64,000 bases of DNA from Paucibacter sp. DJ2R-2 (GCF_025717675.1 NZ_JAJIRT010000003.1:405678-469677), one strand, 5' to 3'. Positions 1 through 12,330 are shown, numbered from the stretch's first letter. Notes: generated from the sequence alone by a model not told the origin. Translations and numbers: made by a program.

Positions 1-1068
1 AGGGCCTGCTTGCGGCGTACGCAATGTGCTCCGGGAAAAGCGCGGTGCCGGGCTCGCTTGCCAGTGCCCCTCGACCATGACATGACTGGCGCGCGCCTGC
101 TGCTGCGGATGTCGGGCCGCTTCGTCCATGCTCAGCACCGGAGCCACGCAGCATTCCAAGCCCGCCAGATCATTCATCCATTGATCGCGGCTGCGAGTCT
201 TGATGCGCTCGCTGACCCGTTCGCGCAGTGCCGGCCATTCGCTGCTCTGCATTTGCAGCCCAGGGTCGACGTCATCAAAGCCCAGACCTTGCAGCAACTG
301 CGCATAGAACGGTGCTTCGATGGCGCCGAGGCTGAGGAACTTCCCGTCGGCGCATTCGAAGCAGTCGTAAAACGGTGAGTTGTGCAGGAAGAAGTTGTCT
401 TGTGCACGATCCTGCCAATGGCCCTCGCTGCCCATGGCCAGCACCAGGCTGCTCAAGGTGCCCAGGCCGTCCACGATGGCAGCGTCGATGACCTGGCCCT
501 GACCCGAGCGCTGTGCTTCCAACAAGGCGCTGAGCAGCCCCAGTGCCAAGAACATGGCCCCGCCGCCCATATCGCCCAGCATGCTGGCTGGCGCACTGGG
601 CGCCTGTCCGGGGCGCGAGGCGATCGACAGGGCGCCGCTCAAGGCCAGGTAGTTGATGTCGTGCCCCGCCCGATGGGCCCAGGGTCCGGTCTGGCCCCAG
701 CCCGTGATGCGGCCGTAGACCAGGCGCGGGTGCGGCTCGGTGAAGCTCTGAGGGCCCAGGCCCAGGCGCTCCATCACGCCCGGCCGGAAGCCTTCGATCA
801 GTGCGTCGGCGCTGAGGATCATGGCGCGGGCTGCCTCGCGGCCGGCCATGGTCTTGAGGTCGAGACAGACCGATCGCTTGCCTCGGTTCAGCGCGGCGCC
901 GGTGCCGATGCGTTCGGGCTCGGCGGCGGCAGAGGGTCGCTCGATCACGATCACGTCGGCGCCCAGGTCGGCTAGCAGCATGCCGCACAGTGGTGCCGGG
1001 CCGATGCCGGCCAGTTCGATCACGCGCAGGCCGTGCAGTGGGCCGGAGGCGTTCAGAGGTGCATGCAT
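1..1068 (-). CDS. CaiB/BaiF family CoA-transferase or alpha-methylacyl-CoA racemase, 3' end cut by window
   Basis: Translating the minus strand from ATG at 1068 gives 356 residues with no stop before the window edge, so the C-terminus is missing. The start MHAPLNASGPLHGLRVIEL is typical of the family. GHDINYLA near residue 135 and MLGDMGGG near residue 163 match the His and Asp catalytic segments of alpha-methylacyl-CoA racemase. The racemase inverts the 2-methyl stereocentre of branched acyl-CoAs; other family members move CoA between acids. The racemase subgroup is favoured by those motifs, but substrate cannot be read from sequence. The gene is divergent from greB, with a 46-bp gap between the two starts. 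Confidence 0.85.
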   Translation of the reverse strand, partial: MHAPLNASGPLHGLRVIELAGIGPAPLCGMLLADLGADVIVIERPSAAAEPERIGTGAALNRGKRSVCLDLKTMAGREAARAMILSADALIEGFRPGVMERLGLGPQSFTEPHPRLVYGRITGWGQTGPWAHRAGHDINYLALSGALSIASRPGQAPSAPASMLGDMGGGAMFLALGLLSALLEAQRSGQGQVIDAAIVDGLGTLSSLVLAMGSEGHWQDRAQDNFFLHNSPFYDCFECADGKFLSLGAIEAPFYAQLLQGLGFDDVDPGLQMQSSEWPALRERVSERIKTRSRDQWMNDLAGLECCVAPVLSMDEAARHPQQQARASHVMVEGHWQASPAPRFSRSTLRTPQAGP

Positions 1069-1114
1069 GGGGGAGCTTGTCGGTAGTGGGGGTGCTTGCT
1101 GGGACAATACACCC

Positions 1115-1677
1115 ATGAGCAAGGCATTCACCAAGGAAAGCGACGCCGATGATGACGAGGATCTGGCCCTACCGGCCTTGCCTCAAGGTGCGCGCAATTA
1201 CATGACGCCGCAAGGCTATGCCCGCATGCGGGCCGAATTCATGACGCTGTTGGACGAGGAGCGGCCCAAGATCGTCGAGATCGTTTCCTGGGCGGCCAAG
1301 AATGGCGACCGCAGCGAGAACGGCGACTATCTCTACGGCAAGAAGCGTCTGCGTGAAATCGATCGTCGCCTGCGCTTTCTGAATAAGCGTCTGGACCTGG
1401 CTGAGGTGGCTGACCCGAGCCTGCACCACGGCAATGAGCAGATCTTCTTCGGCGCCACTGTTAGTTACGCCACCGCCAAAGGCGAGGAGCGCACCATCAC
1501 CATCAAAGGCATCGATGAGTCTGACAGTCTGGCCGGCGAGGTGTCTTGGGTGTCACCGATCGCCCGTGTGCTCTTGAAGGCGCGAGTGGGCGATGAGCTG
1601 CAGTTGATGACACCCGGCGGCGTCGAGCAGATCGAGGTGCTGGAAGTCAGCTACCCGAAGCCGGAGGCTTCGAAGCC

Positions 1678-1681
<4 letters not shown>
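1115..1681 (+). CDS. greB: Transcription elongation factor GreB
   Basis: This 188-residue protein rescues backtracked RNA polymerase by stimulating transcript cleavage. The N-terminal coiled coil carries the cleavage-tip acidic residues (DRSENGDY near residue 67). A C-terminal FKBP-like domain follows (IFFGATVSYA onward). The reading frame stays open upstream, but ATG 1115 was chosen because MSKAFTKES is the usual GreB start and the upstream codons overlap the divergent gene. About 25 acidic residues precede the conserved domain, which is longer than in E. coli. It converges on spoT and the two stop codons overlap by 4 bp. Confidence 0.95.
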
Positions 1682-3963
<2,282 letters not shown>

Positions 3964-4061
3964 GGCTCGAATTTAACCGATGAAATCAGCTGCCATCTGC
4001 GCTGGCGCAGAAGACCGTGTCATTCGGCATCGCCTGCTTGTCATCTCGATGAGCAGAAACG

Positions 4062-4089
4062 ACAACGGGCGCCCGAAGGCGCCCGTTGT
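4062..4089 (-). terminator. Hairpin between rpoZ and spoT
   Basis: A perfect 12-bp stem (acaacgggcgcc / ggcgcccgttgt) encloses a 4-nt loop that reads TTCG on the minus strand, a very stable tetraloop. It sits 20 bp after the rpoZ stop on the coding strand. No long T tract follows, so it may attenuate rather than fully stop transcription into spoT. Confidence 0.7.
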
Positions 4090-4109
4090 TCAGAGCAGTG
4101 GCGTCTGAA

Positions 4110-4313
4110 TCAGACCGGCACTTTGCGCAGCATTTCAATGCCGACTTCGCCAGCCGCGATCTCGCGCAGGGCGGTGATGCCGGGCTTGTTCTTGCTTTCG
4201 ACCTTGGGCGTGTGGCCTTGGCTCAGCATGCGGGCGCGGTAGGTTGCGGCGAGCACCAGCTGGAAGCGGTTGGGGATCTTGGTCAGGCAGTCTTCAACGG
4301 TGATGCGGGCCAT
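4110..4313 (-). CDS. rpoZ: RNA polymerase omega subunit
   Basis: This 67-residue protein begins [17 protein letters not shown], the signature of omega, which binds the beta-prime subunit and helps assemble RNA polymerase. The length fits the short betaproteobacterial form; E. coli omega is 91 residues. The order gmk-rpoZ-spoT on one strand is widely conserved and supports the call. Confidence 0.97.
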   Translation of the reverse strand: MARITVEDCLTKIPNRFQLVLAATYRARMLSQGHTPKVESKNKPGITALREIAAGEVGIEMLRKVPV

Positions 4314-4379
4314 GTGTGGATTCCAGTTCAGGTGTTCGTGGGGATCGGATTCTGAAGATATTTGCCAGGCAAACAGGCT

Positions 4380-5000
4380 TCAGGGCAGATCAAGAGCGCG
4401 GAAGACGGCTGAGCGATTCCGGCGCTGAGCCGCGTATTTTAACCGCTGTGCGTGGACGATGGCCTTGAGATCGAAAACTGCGGTGTCAAACACGGCGTTC
4501 ACGACCACGAAATCGAAGTTTTGCGCTTGCGCCACCTCGATGCGTGCATTGGCCATTCGCTGGGCAATCACCTCAGGCGCGGTGTCGCCGCGGCGGTTCA
4601 ATCGTTGCTGCAGCTCGTCCCAGCTCGGCGGCAGGATGAAGATCAGTACCGCATAGGGGAACAGCTGCTTGATCTGCAGTGCCCCTTGGAAGTCGATCTC
4701 GAGCACCACATCATCACCATGGGCCATGCGGGCTTCGATGGCGGCGCGTGAGGTGCCGTACAGATTGCCATGCACCTCGGCCCATTCGAAGAACTCACCA
4801 CGGGCCGCCATGGCGCGGAACTCGGCCTCGGGCGTGAACCAGTACTCTCGGCCGTGCTGTTCCTGGCCGCGCGGGGCACGCGAGGTGTGGGAGATCGAGA
4901 CGTCGAGCTTGGCGTCGAGTTCCAGCAAGGCCTTGACCAAGCTGGATTTGCCGGCGCCGCTGGGTGCAGCGACGACGAAGAGATTGCCGGGATATTCCAT
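4380..5000 (-). CDS. gmk: Guanylate kinase
   Basis: This 206-residue enzyme phosphorylates GMP to GDP using ATP. It has an N-terminal P-loop (APSGAGKSS near residue 12) and GMP-binding segments including [11 protein letters not shown] and GREYWF. Length is normal. It lies between yicC and rpoZ on the same strand, 54 bp after yicC, in the usual conserved order. Confidence 0.97.
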   Translation of the reverse strand: MEYPGNLFVVAAPSGAGKSSLVKALLELDAKLDVSISHTSRAPRGQEQHGREYWFTPEAEFRAMAARGEFFEWAEVHGNLYGTSRAAIEARMAHGDDVVLEIDFQGALQIKQLFPYAVLIFILPPSWDELQQRLNRRGDTAPEVIAQRMANARIEVAQAQNFDFVVVNAVFDTAVFDLKAIVHAQRLKYAAQRRNRSAVFRALDLP

Positions 5001-5054
5001 GAAACGGAGCGTTGTCTAGAAGGGAGGGCTGCGAAAGGCTGTGGGGCAGCCGGC

Positions 5055-6002
5055 TTATTCGATGTTCTGCACCTGCTCGCGCAACTGCTCCACGGCGACC
5101 TTCATCTCCACCGAGATATTGGTCAACTCCAGGGCCGCGGCCTTGGAGCCCAGGGTGTTGGCCTCGCGGTGCAGTTCCTGAATCAGGAAGTCCAGGCGCT
5201 TGCCGATCTCGCCACCCTTCTTGAGCAGACGGGCGATTTCTTCCAGGTGAGCGCGCAGACGGGCCAGTTCTTCAGCCACGTCGATGCGGATGGCGTAGGC
5301 CGCCGCTTCGTTGAGGGCGCGCTCGCGCAGGTTCTCTTCGGGGATGGTCTGGGCCGCGCCGGTGCTGGCCAGGGCTTCTTGCCAACGTTCGAGAAAACGC
5401 TGCTGCTGGCGTTGCACGATGGCTGGCAGCATGGGCTCGGCGGCATCAGCCAGCTGGCGCAGATGGCTGATGCGCTCCAGCAAGATGGCGACCAGCTTCT
5501 CGCCCTCGCGTTCGCGTGCCTCCAGCAGGCCTGCCACGCACTGGCGAGCGGCCTCCAGGGCCGGTTCGTCGAGCTTCTCGGTCGCCGAGCCGCCACCCTT
5601 GCACCAGATCAGGGCCTCGTGGACCGACAGGGGTTGGGCCTTGGGCAGCCAGTTCTGTACCGAGCCTTCCAACCGTGCCAGCTTGTTCAGCTGATCAGAC
5701 TGTGGCTGGGGCCAGTTGCTGTCGCTTTCGCGCTGGGTGTTGATGCGCAGCTCGATCTTGCCGCGCTTGAGTTTGGCTGTCAGCAGTTCACGCAGGGCCG
5801 GTTCCAGACCGCGCAAATCCTCGGGCATGCGAAAGCCCAGGTCCAGGAAACGGCCGTTGACCGAACGCAACTCGACGGTCACGGTGGCCGCGCTGGCGCT
5901 CTGGCCTGCCGCAGTGTTGGCATTGGAGGCCCCGGTGTTTTCACTGGGGGCGGAGGGTTGCGAGCTGACGCTGGCATATCCCGTCATGCTGTAGACTGGC
6001 AT
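5055..6002 (-). CDS. yicC: YicC family endoribonuclease
   Basis: The 315-residue protein opens with MPVYSMTGYA and contains ELRSVNGRFLDLGFRMP, both hallmarks of YicC, an endoribonuclease implicated in sRNA turnover in E. coli. The C-terminal part keeps GKRLDFLIQELHREANTLGSK. A 20-residue Ser/Ala/Thr-rich insert near residues 12-38 is not typical and is probably a disordered linker. It is the first gene of the yicC-gmk-rpoZ run and is divergent from the kinase gene, with 30 bp between starts. Confidence 0.93.
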   Translation of the reverse strand: MPVYSMTGYASVSSQPSAPSENTGASNANTAAGQSASAATVTVELRSVNGRFLDLGFRMPEDLRGLEPALRELLTAKLKRGKIELRINTQRESDSNWPQPQSDQLNKLARLEGSVQNWLPKAQPLSVHEALIWCKGGGSATEKLDEPALEAARQCVAGLLEAREREGEKLVAILLERISHLRQLADAAEPMLPAIVQRQQQRFLERWQEALASTGAAQTIPEENLRERALNEAAAYAIRIDVAEELARLRAHLEEIARLLKKGGEIGKRLDFLIQELHREANTLGSKAAALELTNISVEMKVAVEQLREQVQNIE

Positions 6003-6032
6003 CTAGCGTTCGGTGTGGAATAAAACTCGATT

Positions 6033-7001
6033 ATGTCAAAGCCGAAACCGGCGCCCTTGCCTGCGGGAACGGTGGTTGGGGGCTACCAGATCATCAAACG
6101 GTTGGCAGCAGGCGGATTCGGCGTGGTGTATTTGGCCGAAGACCCGGAACGCCACCTCGTCGCCCTCAAGGAATATCTGCCCTCCAGCCTGGCTGAACGT
6201 TCGCCAGGCGAGTTGACGCCGCGCGTCAAACCCGAGAAGCAGCCACTGTACCGCCTGGGTCTGAAGAGCTTCTTCGAAGAAGGCCGTTCCCTGGCGCAGA
6301 TTTCACACCCGAGCGTGGTTTCGGTGCTGAACTTCCTGCGCGAGAACGAAACCGTCTACATGGTGATGAACTACTTGCAGGGCGACACCTTGCAGGATTT
6401 CATCGTCACGGCGCGCGATATGAAGCGCGACAAGGTGTTCCGCGAGTCGACCATCCGCAGCCTCTTCGACGAGATCCTGCGTGGCTTGCGCATCGTGCAC
6501 CAGCACAAGATGCTGCACCTGGACATCAAGCCAGCCAATATCTTCATCACCAATGAAAACAAGGCGGTCTTGCTGGACTTCGGCGCGGCGCGTGAGGTGC
6601 TGAGCAAGGAAGGCAATTTCATCCGTCCCATGTACACGCCGGGCTTCGCTGCGCCCGAGATGTACCGGCGAGATGGCGCCTTAGGCCCCTGGACCGACAT
6701 CTATGCCATCGGCGCCTGCATCTACGCCTGCATGCAGGGCTATCCGCCCAACGACGCGCCGCAGCGCCTGGAGAAGGATCGCCTGGCCTTGAGTTTGTCG
6801 CGCTTGCGCAATGTCTATTCCGACAATCTCATCGAAGTGACCGAATGGTGCATGTCGCTGGACCCTTTGTCGCGTCCCCAAAGCGTGTTCTCCTTGCAGA
6901 AGGAGCTGGCACGTGAGACCGAGCGTCGCTACACCAAACTCAGTTTCAGCGAGCGCCTCAAATTGCAACTGGAGAATCTGAAGACCGGAGCCAAAGCGTG
7001 A
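6033..7001 (+). CDS. Hanks-type serine/threonine protein kinase
   Basis: A soluble kinase domain of 322 residues with no membrane segment. Visible motifs are the glycine loop AAGGFGVVYLAED, the ATP lysine in ALKEYLP, the alpha-C glutamate in FFEEGRSLA, the catalytic loop HLDIKPANI, the metal motif LLDFGAARE and the APE-type motif FAAPEMY. The catalytic loop has HLD instead of HRD, so the enzyme is non-RD and probably does not need activation-loop phosphorylation. Its end overlaps the PP2C phosphatase by 4 bp, so the pair is translationally coupled. Targets are unknown. Confidence 0.92.
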   Translation: MSKPKPAPLPAGTVVGGYQIIKRLAAGGFGVVYLAEDPERHLVALKEYLPSSLAERSPGELTPRVKPEKQPLYRLGLKSFFEEGRSLAQISHPSVVSVLNFLRENETVYMVMNYLQGDTLQDFIVTARDMKRDKVFRESTIRSLFDEILRGLRIVHQHKMLHLDIKPANIFITNENKAVLLDFGAAREVLSKEGNFIRPMYTPGFAAPEMYRRDGALGPWTDIYAIGACIYACMQGYPPNDAPQRLEKDRLALSLSRLRNVYSDNLIEVTEWCMSLDPLSRPQSVFSLQKELARETERRYTKLSFSERLKLQLENLKTGAKA

Positions 7002-7942
7002 GGTTCAGCACCTTCCAGGTGAGCCGTCGCGGCCGGCGTGAGAAGAATGAAGACCGCATGGGGTATTGCTACACCCGTGAGGCCGGGCTGTTTGCCTTGG
7101 CCGATGGTCTTGGTGGGCATCCTGAGGGCGAGGTGGCTGCGCAGATGGCGCTACAGACCCTGGCGGCGCTGTTCCAGCGCGATGCCACGCCGGCCTTGCA
7201 GGACCCGGCGGCTTTCTTGCAGGATGCCGTGCTGATCGCCCATCAGCAACTGCTCCGCTATGCCGCCGAGAAAGGCATGAGCGACACGCCGCGCACCACC
7301 ATCGTGGCCTGTGTGTTGCAAGGGCGGCGGGCTTTCTGGGCGCATTGCGGCGATTCGCGCCTGTACATGGTGCGCGCCGGCAAGCTGATCGCGCGCACCC
7401 GCGACCACTCTTACCTCGAGCTGCAAAACGCCTTGGGCCGGGTGCCGCAAGAAGGCGAGACCTTCAACCGCAATGTCTTGCTGACCTGCCTGGGCAGCCC
7501 GGGCAAGCCCATGGTCGACACCCATGGCCCCATGCTGCTCGAACAGGGAGACCGACTGCTGCTCTGCTCCGACGGTCTGTGGGGCACGGTGCCCGATGAT
7601 TTGATCACCGAGCATCTTGCTGCCAGCGCGGTCGCTGATGCCGTGCCGGAATTGGTGGAGCAGGCCCTGCGCAATGGCGGGCCGCGCTGTGACAATGTGA
7701 CTGCACTGGCGGTGGAGTGGGAAGGCGAGGCCGATACGGACGACGGCCATACCGAAGCCGGCATTTCCACCCGCAGCCTGTCCGACGACGGCTTTGCCAC
7801 CACCATCCAGGCCGCCGGCCAGGATGCCCGCTCCGGCGGTGATGAGCTGGATGAGGCCGAAATCGAGCGCTCGGTGCGCGAGATCAATGAAGCCATACGC
7901 CGCGCCAACGAGCGCCAGAACGGCGTTCTCAAGAAATCCTGA
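6998..7942 (+). CDS. PP2C-family serine/threonine phosphatase
   Basis: A 314-residue metal-dependent phosphatase. Metal-binding and catalytic motifs are [36 protein letters not shown] and CDNVTALAV. The last 60 residues are acidic and polar with no fold that I recognise. It probably reverses the phosphorylation made by the kinase encoded just upstream, with which it overlaps by 4 bp. rph starts 13 bp downstream. Confidence 0.93.
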   Translation: MRFSTFQVSRRGRREKNEDRMGYCYTREAGLFALADGLGGHPEGEVAAQMALQTLAALFQRDATPALQDPAAFLQDAVLIAHQQLLRYAAEKGMSDTPRTTIVACVLQGRRAFWAHCGDSRLYMVRAGKLIARTRDHSYLELQNALGRVPQEGETFNRNVLLTCLGSPGKPMVDTHGPMLLEQGDRLLLCSDGLWGTVPDDLITEHLAASAVADAVPELVEQALRNGGPRCDNVTALAVEWEGEADTDDGHTEAGISTRSLSDDGFATTIQAAGQDARSGGDELDEAEIERSVREINEAIRRANERQNGVLKKS

Positions 7943-7955
7943 AGGACTTTTCATC

Positions 7956-8693
7956 ATGACTGAAACAAACAGCGCGCTGCGCGCCAGTGGCCGCGCGGCG
8001 GATGCACTTCGCCCAGTGCGCATCACCCGTCAATACACCTGCCATGCCGAGGGATCGGTGCTGATTGAATTCGGCGGCACCAAGGTGCTGTGCACGGCTT
8101 CGGTGGAAGAAAAAGTGCCGCCGCACAAGCGCGGATCGGGCGAAGGCTGGGTCACCGCGGAATACGGCATGCTGCCGCGCGCCACCCATACCCGCAGCGA
8201 CCGCGAGGCCGCCCGTGGCAAGCAGAGCGGTCGCACCCAGGAAATTCAGCGCCTGATCGGCCGCTCGCTGCGCTGCGTCTTCGACTTGAAGCTGCTGGGC
8301 GAGCGCACCATCGCACTCGACTGCGATGTGCTGCAAGCCGATGGCGGCACCCGCACCGCGGCCATCACCGGTGCTTACGTGGCAGCCGCCGATGCGGTCA
8401 GCTGGCTCATGGCTCAGGGCAAGATCACGGCCAGCCCGATCCGCCAGGCGGTGGCAGCCATTTCGGTGGGCATCGTCGAGGGCACGCCCTTGCTGGACCT
8501 GGAATACACCGAAGACTCGGCCTGCGACACCGACATGAATGTGGTGATGACGGCCGACGGAGGCTTTGTCGAGCTGCAAGGCACGGCCGAGGGCGTGGCC
8601 TTCAGCCGCACCGAGATGAATGCGCTGCTGGACCTGGCGGAGAAGGGTATTCGTGAGTTGCTGGCTGCCCAAAAGGCAGCTCTGACGGCATGA
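7956..8693 (+). CDS. rph: Ribonuclease PH
   Basis: A phosphate-dependent 3'-5' exonuclease that trims tRNA 3' ends. It is 245 residues, a normal length. Conserved segments are [46 protein letters not shown], the phosphate-site [15 protein letters not shown] and [18 protein letters not shown]. The ATG at 7956 follows GAAGGAC as ribosome site. It overlaps rdgB by 4 bp; rph-rdgB-hemW is a common betaproteobacterial order. Confidence 0.97.
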   Translation: MTETNSALRASGRAADALRPVRITRQYTCHAEGSVLIEFGGTKVLCTASVEEKVPPHKRGSGEGWVTAEYGMLPRATHTRSDREAARGKQSGRTQEIQRLIGRSLRCVFDLKLLGERTIALDCDVLQADGGTRTAAITGAYVAAADAVSWLMAQGKITASPIRQAVAAISVGIVEGTPLLDLEYTEDSACDTDMNVVMTADGGFVELQGTAEGVAFSRTEMNALLDLAEKGIRELLAAQKAALTA

Positions 8694-9304
8694 AGATTGT
8701 TCTCGCCTCCAACAATGCCAAAAAGCTGATTGAGCTGCAGGCCTTGTTCGCGCCCCTGGGCGTGGAGTTGCTGACCCAGGGTTCGCTCGGCATCTCGGAG
8801 GCCGAAGAGCCTTTTGGCACCTTCGCCGAGAACGCCCTGGCCAAGGCCCGGCATGCGGCCGAGGCCAGCGGTCTGCCGGCCCTGGCCGATGACTCCGGCC
8901 TGGCGGTCGAAGCTCTGGCCGGTGCGCCCGGCGTGCTTTCGGCGCGTTATGCCACGCTGTTCGGCCAGCCCAAGTCGGACGCCGATAACAACCGCGTGCT
9001 CTTGGAGCAAATGGCGCAGTTTCCTGCGTCCGAGCAGCGGGCGGCACGTTTCGTCTGTGCCTTGGTGGCCGTGCGCAGCGCGCGCGACCCCGAGCCGCTG
9101 ATCGCCATGGGCCGATGGCAGGGGCAGATCTTGAGCGCTGCCCAGGGCGACGCGGGCTTTGGCTACGATCCGCTGATGTTCATTCCGTCCCTGGGGCGAA
9201 GCGTGGCCGAGCTGAGCGCCGCGGAAAAGAATGTACAGAGTCACCGGGCCTTGGCGGCCGCCAATCTGGCGGTGCAGATGCGCGAGGTCTGGCATCTTGG
9301 CTGA
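8690..9304 (+). CDS. rdgB: RdgB/HAM1 family non-canonical purine NTP pyrophosphatase
   Basis: A 204-residue house-cleaning enzyme that hydrolyses dITP, ITP and XTP to monophosphates. It begins [15 protein letters not shown], and carries [15 protein letters not shown], the catalytic [11 protein letters not shown] and [14 protein letters not shown], all expected for the family. It overlaps rph by 4 bp and is followed 13 bp later by hemW. Confidence 0.97.
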   Translation: MKIVLASNNAKKLIELQALFAPLGVELLTQGSLGISEAEEPFGTFAENALAKARHAAEASGLPALADDSGLAVEALAGAPGVLSARYATLFGQPKSDADNNRVLLEQMAQFPASEQRAARFVCALVAVRSARDPEPLIAMGRWQGQILSAAQGDAGFGYDPLMFIPSLGRSVAELSAAEKNVQSHRALAAANLAVQMREVWHLG

Positions 9305-9317
9305 TGTCATTCGCCTG

Positions 9318-10508
9318 ATGCGGCCGGGCACGCTGAGCCTGCCGGCGCTGCCGCCACTCTCGCTCTATGTGCACCTGCCCTGGTGTCTGCGCAAATGCCC
9401 GTACTGTGATTTCAACAGCCATGAGTGGCGTGTCGACGGTGCCGCGCGCGAACTTCCTGTGGACACCGCGCGAGCCTACCTGGCCGCCTTGCGGGCAGAC
9501 CTGGAGGCGGCATTGCCCTTGATCTGGGGCCGGCCGGTGGTCAGCATCTTCATCGGCGGCGGCACGCCCAGCCTGTTTCCGCCGGAGCAGATTGCCGAGC
9601 TGATCTCGGACCTGCGCGCCCGCTTGCCGCTGGAGCCGGGCTGCGAAATCACGCTGGAAGCCAACCCGGGGACTTTCGAGCGCGACCGCTTCAAGGGCTT
9701 CCGCGCGGCCGGCGTGACCCGCTTGTCCATCGGCGTGCAGAGTTTCGACGATGCCAAGCTCAAGGCCTTGGGCCGGGTGCACAGCGGCGAGCAGGCGCGA
9801 GCCGCCATCGCCGAGGCAGCGCAGGCGTTCGAAACCTTCAACATCGACCTGATGTACGCATTGCCGGGCCAGAGCCTGGCCGAGCTGGATCTGGAACTGA
9901 GCACGGCCCTGGCTTTTGTGCCGCCGCATCTGTCCGTCTATCACCTGACCATCGAGCCCAACACCCGTTTCGCCACAGTACCGCCGCAGGACCTGCCCGA
10001 TGCTGACCTGGCCAGCGAGATGTTGGACCTGATCACGGCGCGCACCGGTGCCGTGGGCATGGATCGTTATGAAGTCTCGGCCTATGCCCGGGCTGGACAC
10101 CGTTGCGCCCACAATCTGAACTACTGGCAGTTCGGTGACTACCTCGGCATCGGCGCCGGTGCGCACAGCAAGATCTCCTTCCCGCACCGCGTGCTGCGCC
10201 AGGTGCGCTGGCGTGAGCCGGCGGCCTATATGACGCAGGCGATTGACGGAACGGCGGTGTCCAACGAGAACGAAGTGGCCCGCGCCGAGCTGCCTTTCGA
10301 GTTCATGCTCAATGCCTTGCGCCTGCGCGAGGGCGTGGGCCTGCAGTCCTATCTGGAACGCACCGGCCTGCCGCCGTCGAGCATTGCCCGCGCCCTGGAG
10401 CAAGGTCGCCAGCGCGGCCTGCTCGAGCTCGACCTGGCGCGCATCGCGGCCACCGCCCGGGGCTTCGATTTCCTCAGCGACCTGCAATCCCTGTTCTTGG
10501 CGGATTGA
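9318..10508 (+). CDS. hemW: Radical SAM heme chaperone HemW
   Basis: A 396-residue protein resembling oxygen-independent coproporphyrinogen oxidase but carrying the HemW-type cluster motif CLRKCPYCDFNSH, which lacks the extra cysteine of HemN oxidases. GGGTPSL and ANPGTFE are further radical SAM segments. HemW delivers heme to respiratory enzymes. ATG 9318 was chosen because SLYVHLPWC then lies at the normal distance; TTG 9297 is an alternative. It ends 13 bp before the convergent EAL-GGDEF gene. Confidence 0.94.
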   Translation: MRPGTLSLPALPPLSLYVHLPWCLRKCPYCDFNSHEWRVDGAARELPVDTARAYLAALRADLEAALPLIWGRPVVSIFIGGGTPSLFPPEQIAELISDLRARLPLEPGCEITLEANPGTFERDRFKGFRAAGVTRLSIGVQSFDDAKLKALGRVHSGEQARAAIAEAAQAFETFNIDLMYALPGQSLAELDLELSTALAFVPPHLSVYHLTIEPNTRFATVPPQDLPDADLASEMLDLITARTGAVGMDRYEVSAYARAGHRCAHNLNYWQFGDYLGIGAGAHSKISFPHRVLRQVRWREPAAYMTQAIDGTAVSNENEVARAELPFEFMLNALRLREGVGLQSYLERTGLPPSSIARALEQGRQRGLLELDLARIAATARGFDFLSDLQSLFLAD

Positions 10509-10521
10509 TCGCTTCGGCGCC

Positions 10522-12330
10522 TCAGGCTGCCATCACATAGACACTCAAGGCCTCATGCTTGGCATGACGCTTGGCCGTGGCCGCAGCGCTGGCCACATCT
10601 TCGGCGCGCTGCAGGCTGCCGGGGCTGACCCGAACCGCGCCAATGCTGAGCGTGGTGCAGGGGTGGAAGCGCATATCGCCGTGGCGGTCCTCGGCCATGA
10701 TGCCGCCGGCTTGCAGTGCTGCGGCATCAAAGAGGTTGCGGGCCAGTTCATTGAAGCCGTTGACGATCTGCTCGCAACGCTGCTCCCAGTCGGCGCTCTG
10801 GAACAGCATGACGAAATCATCGCCGCCGACATGGCCGAGAAAGTCGCGCTGGCTGTCGCAGTGGTTGCTGGCCACGCGCGCCACCAGGCGGATCATCTCG
10901 TCGCCGCGCCAATAGCCGTATTCGTCGTTGAAGGGTTTGAAGTGGTTGAGGTCGGCATAGGCGGCCACGAACTCGCGGCCACTGGTCAGCAGCCGTCCGA
11001 TGTGCTGGCTGATCGGGATGTTGCCGGGCAGGAAGGTCAGCGGGTTGGCGTGGCGCGCCGCTTCGATGCGCGCTTCGGTGACTGAGCGCACCAACTGCTC
11101 GCCCGTGCCCAGGCCCAGATAGCGGCCTTCGCGCACGATGATGAAACCTTCGCGCAAATAGCGCTGGTCGGCCGAGGTCAGCACCGTCGTCAGTGCCTCG
11201 ATGCCGGTGTCGGCGTTGACGATCAAGGGTGTCGGGTTGGCGAACAGGGTGCAGGCGTGGCGACCGTACAGGTCCATGAAGAAAGGCTTGGCCCAGCGGT
11301 TGATGAACTGCGCCCGGTCGACCAGGGCCACTGGCTCCTGGGCGGCGTTGAGCACGGCAATGGCGTGCAAGTCCTCGTGTGCATTGAAGACGCGGAACAG
11401 TTGCTCGTGGGTGGTGTCCGCCGTCACGCTGACGGCTTCCATCATCAGGCGCTCGGCGGTCACGCCATTGCTGGAGGCGCGGCGCAACTCGGGCAGCACG
11501 GCAATCTCGCTGCTGGCCAGCACCTCGCGCGCGCCAGGGAGGGCTTCGCGTGCGCCATCGCGGCTGGGGCGGCCGATCAACCAGCCCTGCCCGAAGGCCA
11601 CGCCGAGATCGCGCAGCACGCGCAGTTCCTCTGCGTTTTCGATGCCCTCGGCCACCAGCTGGGCGCCAAAGGTTTCGGCCAGCTGCAGCAGGGCGCGGAA
11701 GGTCTGCAGCTTCTCCGCATGGTCGGGCAGGTCGTGGGTGAAGTATTTGTCGATCTTGACGATGTCGGGCTGGATCTCCGACCACAGGCGCAGCGAGGAA
11801 CGGCCGTCACCGAAGTCGTCCAAGGCGATGCCCACGCCCTTGCGGCGCAGCACGGCGATGGCGCGGCGCAGGCTCTCGATGTCGGCGACGCGCTCATGCT
11901 CGGTCAGCTCGATCATCAGGCGGCTGGCGCAGATGCCATGTTCTTCGCAGACAAACAGCCGGTCTTGCGCCACGCCCTCGGAGACGGCGCTGGACAGGGC
12001 CGTGGCGCTCATATTGAGCAGCAGGCGACCGGGCAGCTTGAGCCGGCTCCAGTCCGCAATGGCCTGCATGGCGCAGTGCACCTCCAGCTCGTTGCTCAGC
12101 CCTTCCTGGCGTCCGGCGCTGAACAGGGCATCGGGGAATTCAAGGGCGCTGCCGAGGGGGCCGCGCACCAGGGCCTCGTGGCCGTAGATCAGGCCGCAAT
12201 CGAGCTGCGCAATCGGCTGAAATACCGTCGTGAGCAGGGCCTGATCAATCAGTGTCTGCACGCTCAAGGGGGCGCGCAGGGCCGGTGGCGACGCGAGCGG
12301 CGGGCGGTTCAGAGTGGCGGTGTTCGTCAT
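10522..12330 (-). CDS. EAL - CBS-like - GGDEF protein (cyclic di-GMP phosphodiesterase likely)
   Basis: The N-terminal EAL domain starts near residue 35 and keeps all the catalytic residues I can place: GHEALVRG, LLLNMS, LTEHE, LDDFGDG, VKIDKY, AEGIE and FGQGW. A middle region resembles a CBS pair. The C-terminal GGDEF domain has GGDDF at the active loop, so cyclase activity is doubtful and it may bind GTP as a regulator. The frame is open to 12411, but that ATG lies inside the cheB terminator hairpin, so ATG 12330 (602 residues) is preferred; 12339 and 12351 are alternatives. No membrane segment is seen. Confidence 0.88.
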   Translation of the reverse strand: MTNTATLNRPPLASPPALRAPLSVQTLIDQALLTTVFQPIAQLDCGLIYGHEALVRGPLGSALEFPDALFSAGRQEGLSNELEVHCAMQAIADWSRLKLPGRLLLNMSATALSSAVSEGVAQDRLFVCEEHGICASRLMIELTEHERVADIESLRRAIAVLRRKGVGIALDDFGDGRSSLRLWSEIQPDIVKIDKYFTHDLPDHAEKLQTFRALLQLAETFGAQLVAEGIENAEELRVLRDLGVAFGQGWLIGRPSRDGAREALPGAREVLASSEIAVLPELRRASSNGVTAERLMMEAVSVTADTTHEQLFRVFNAHEDLHAIAVLNAAQEPVALVDRAQFINRWAKPFFMDLYGRHACTLFANPTPLIVNADTGIEALTTVLTSADQRYLREGFIIVREGRYLGLGTGEQLVRSVTEARIEAARHANPLTFLPGNIPISQHIGRLLTSGREFVAAYADLNHFKPFNDEYGYWRGDEMIRLVARVASNHCDSQRDFLGHVGGDDFVMLFQSADWEQRCEQIVNGFNELARNLFDAAALQAGGIMAEDRHGDMRFHPCTTLSIGAVRVSPGSLQRAEDVASAAATAKRHAKHEALSVYVMAA

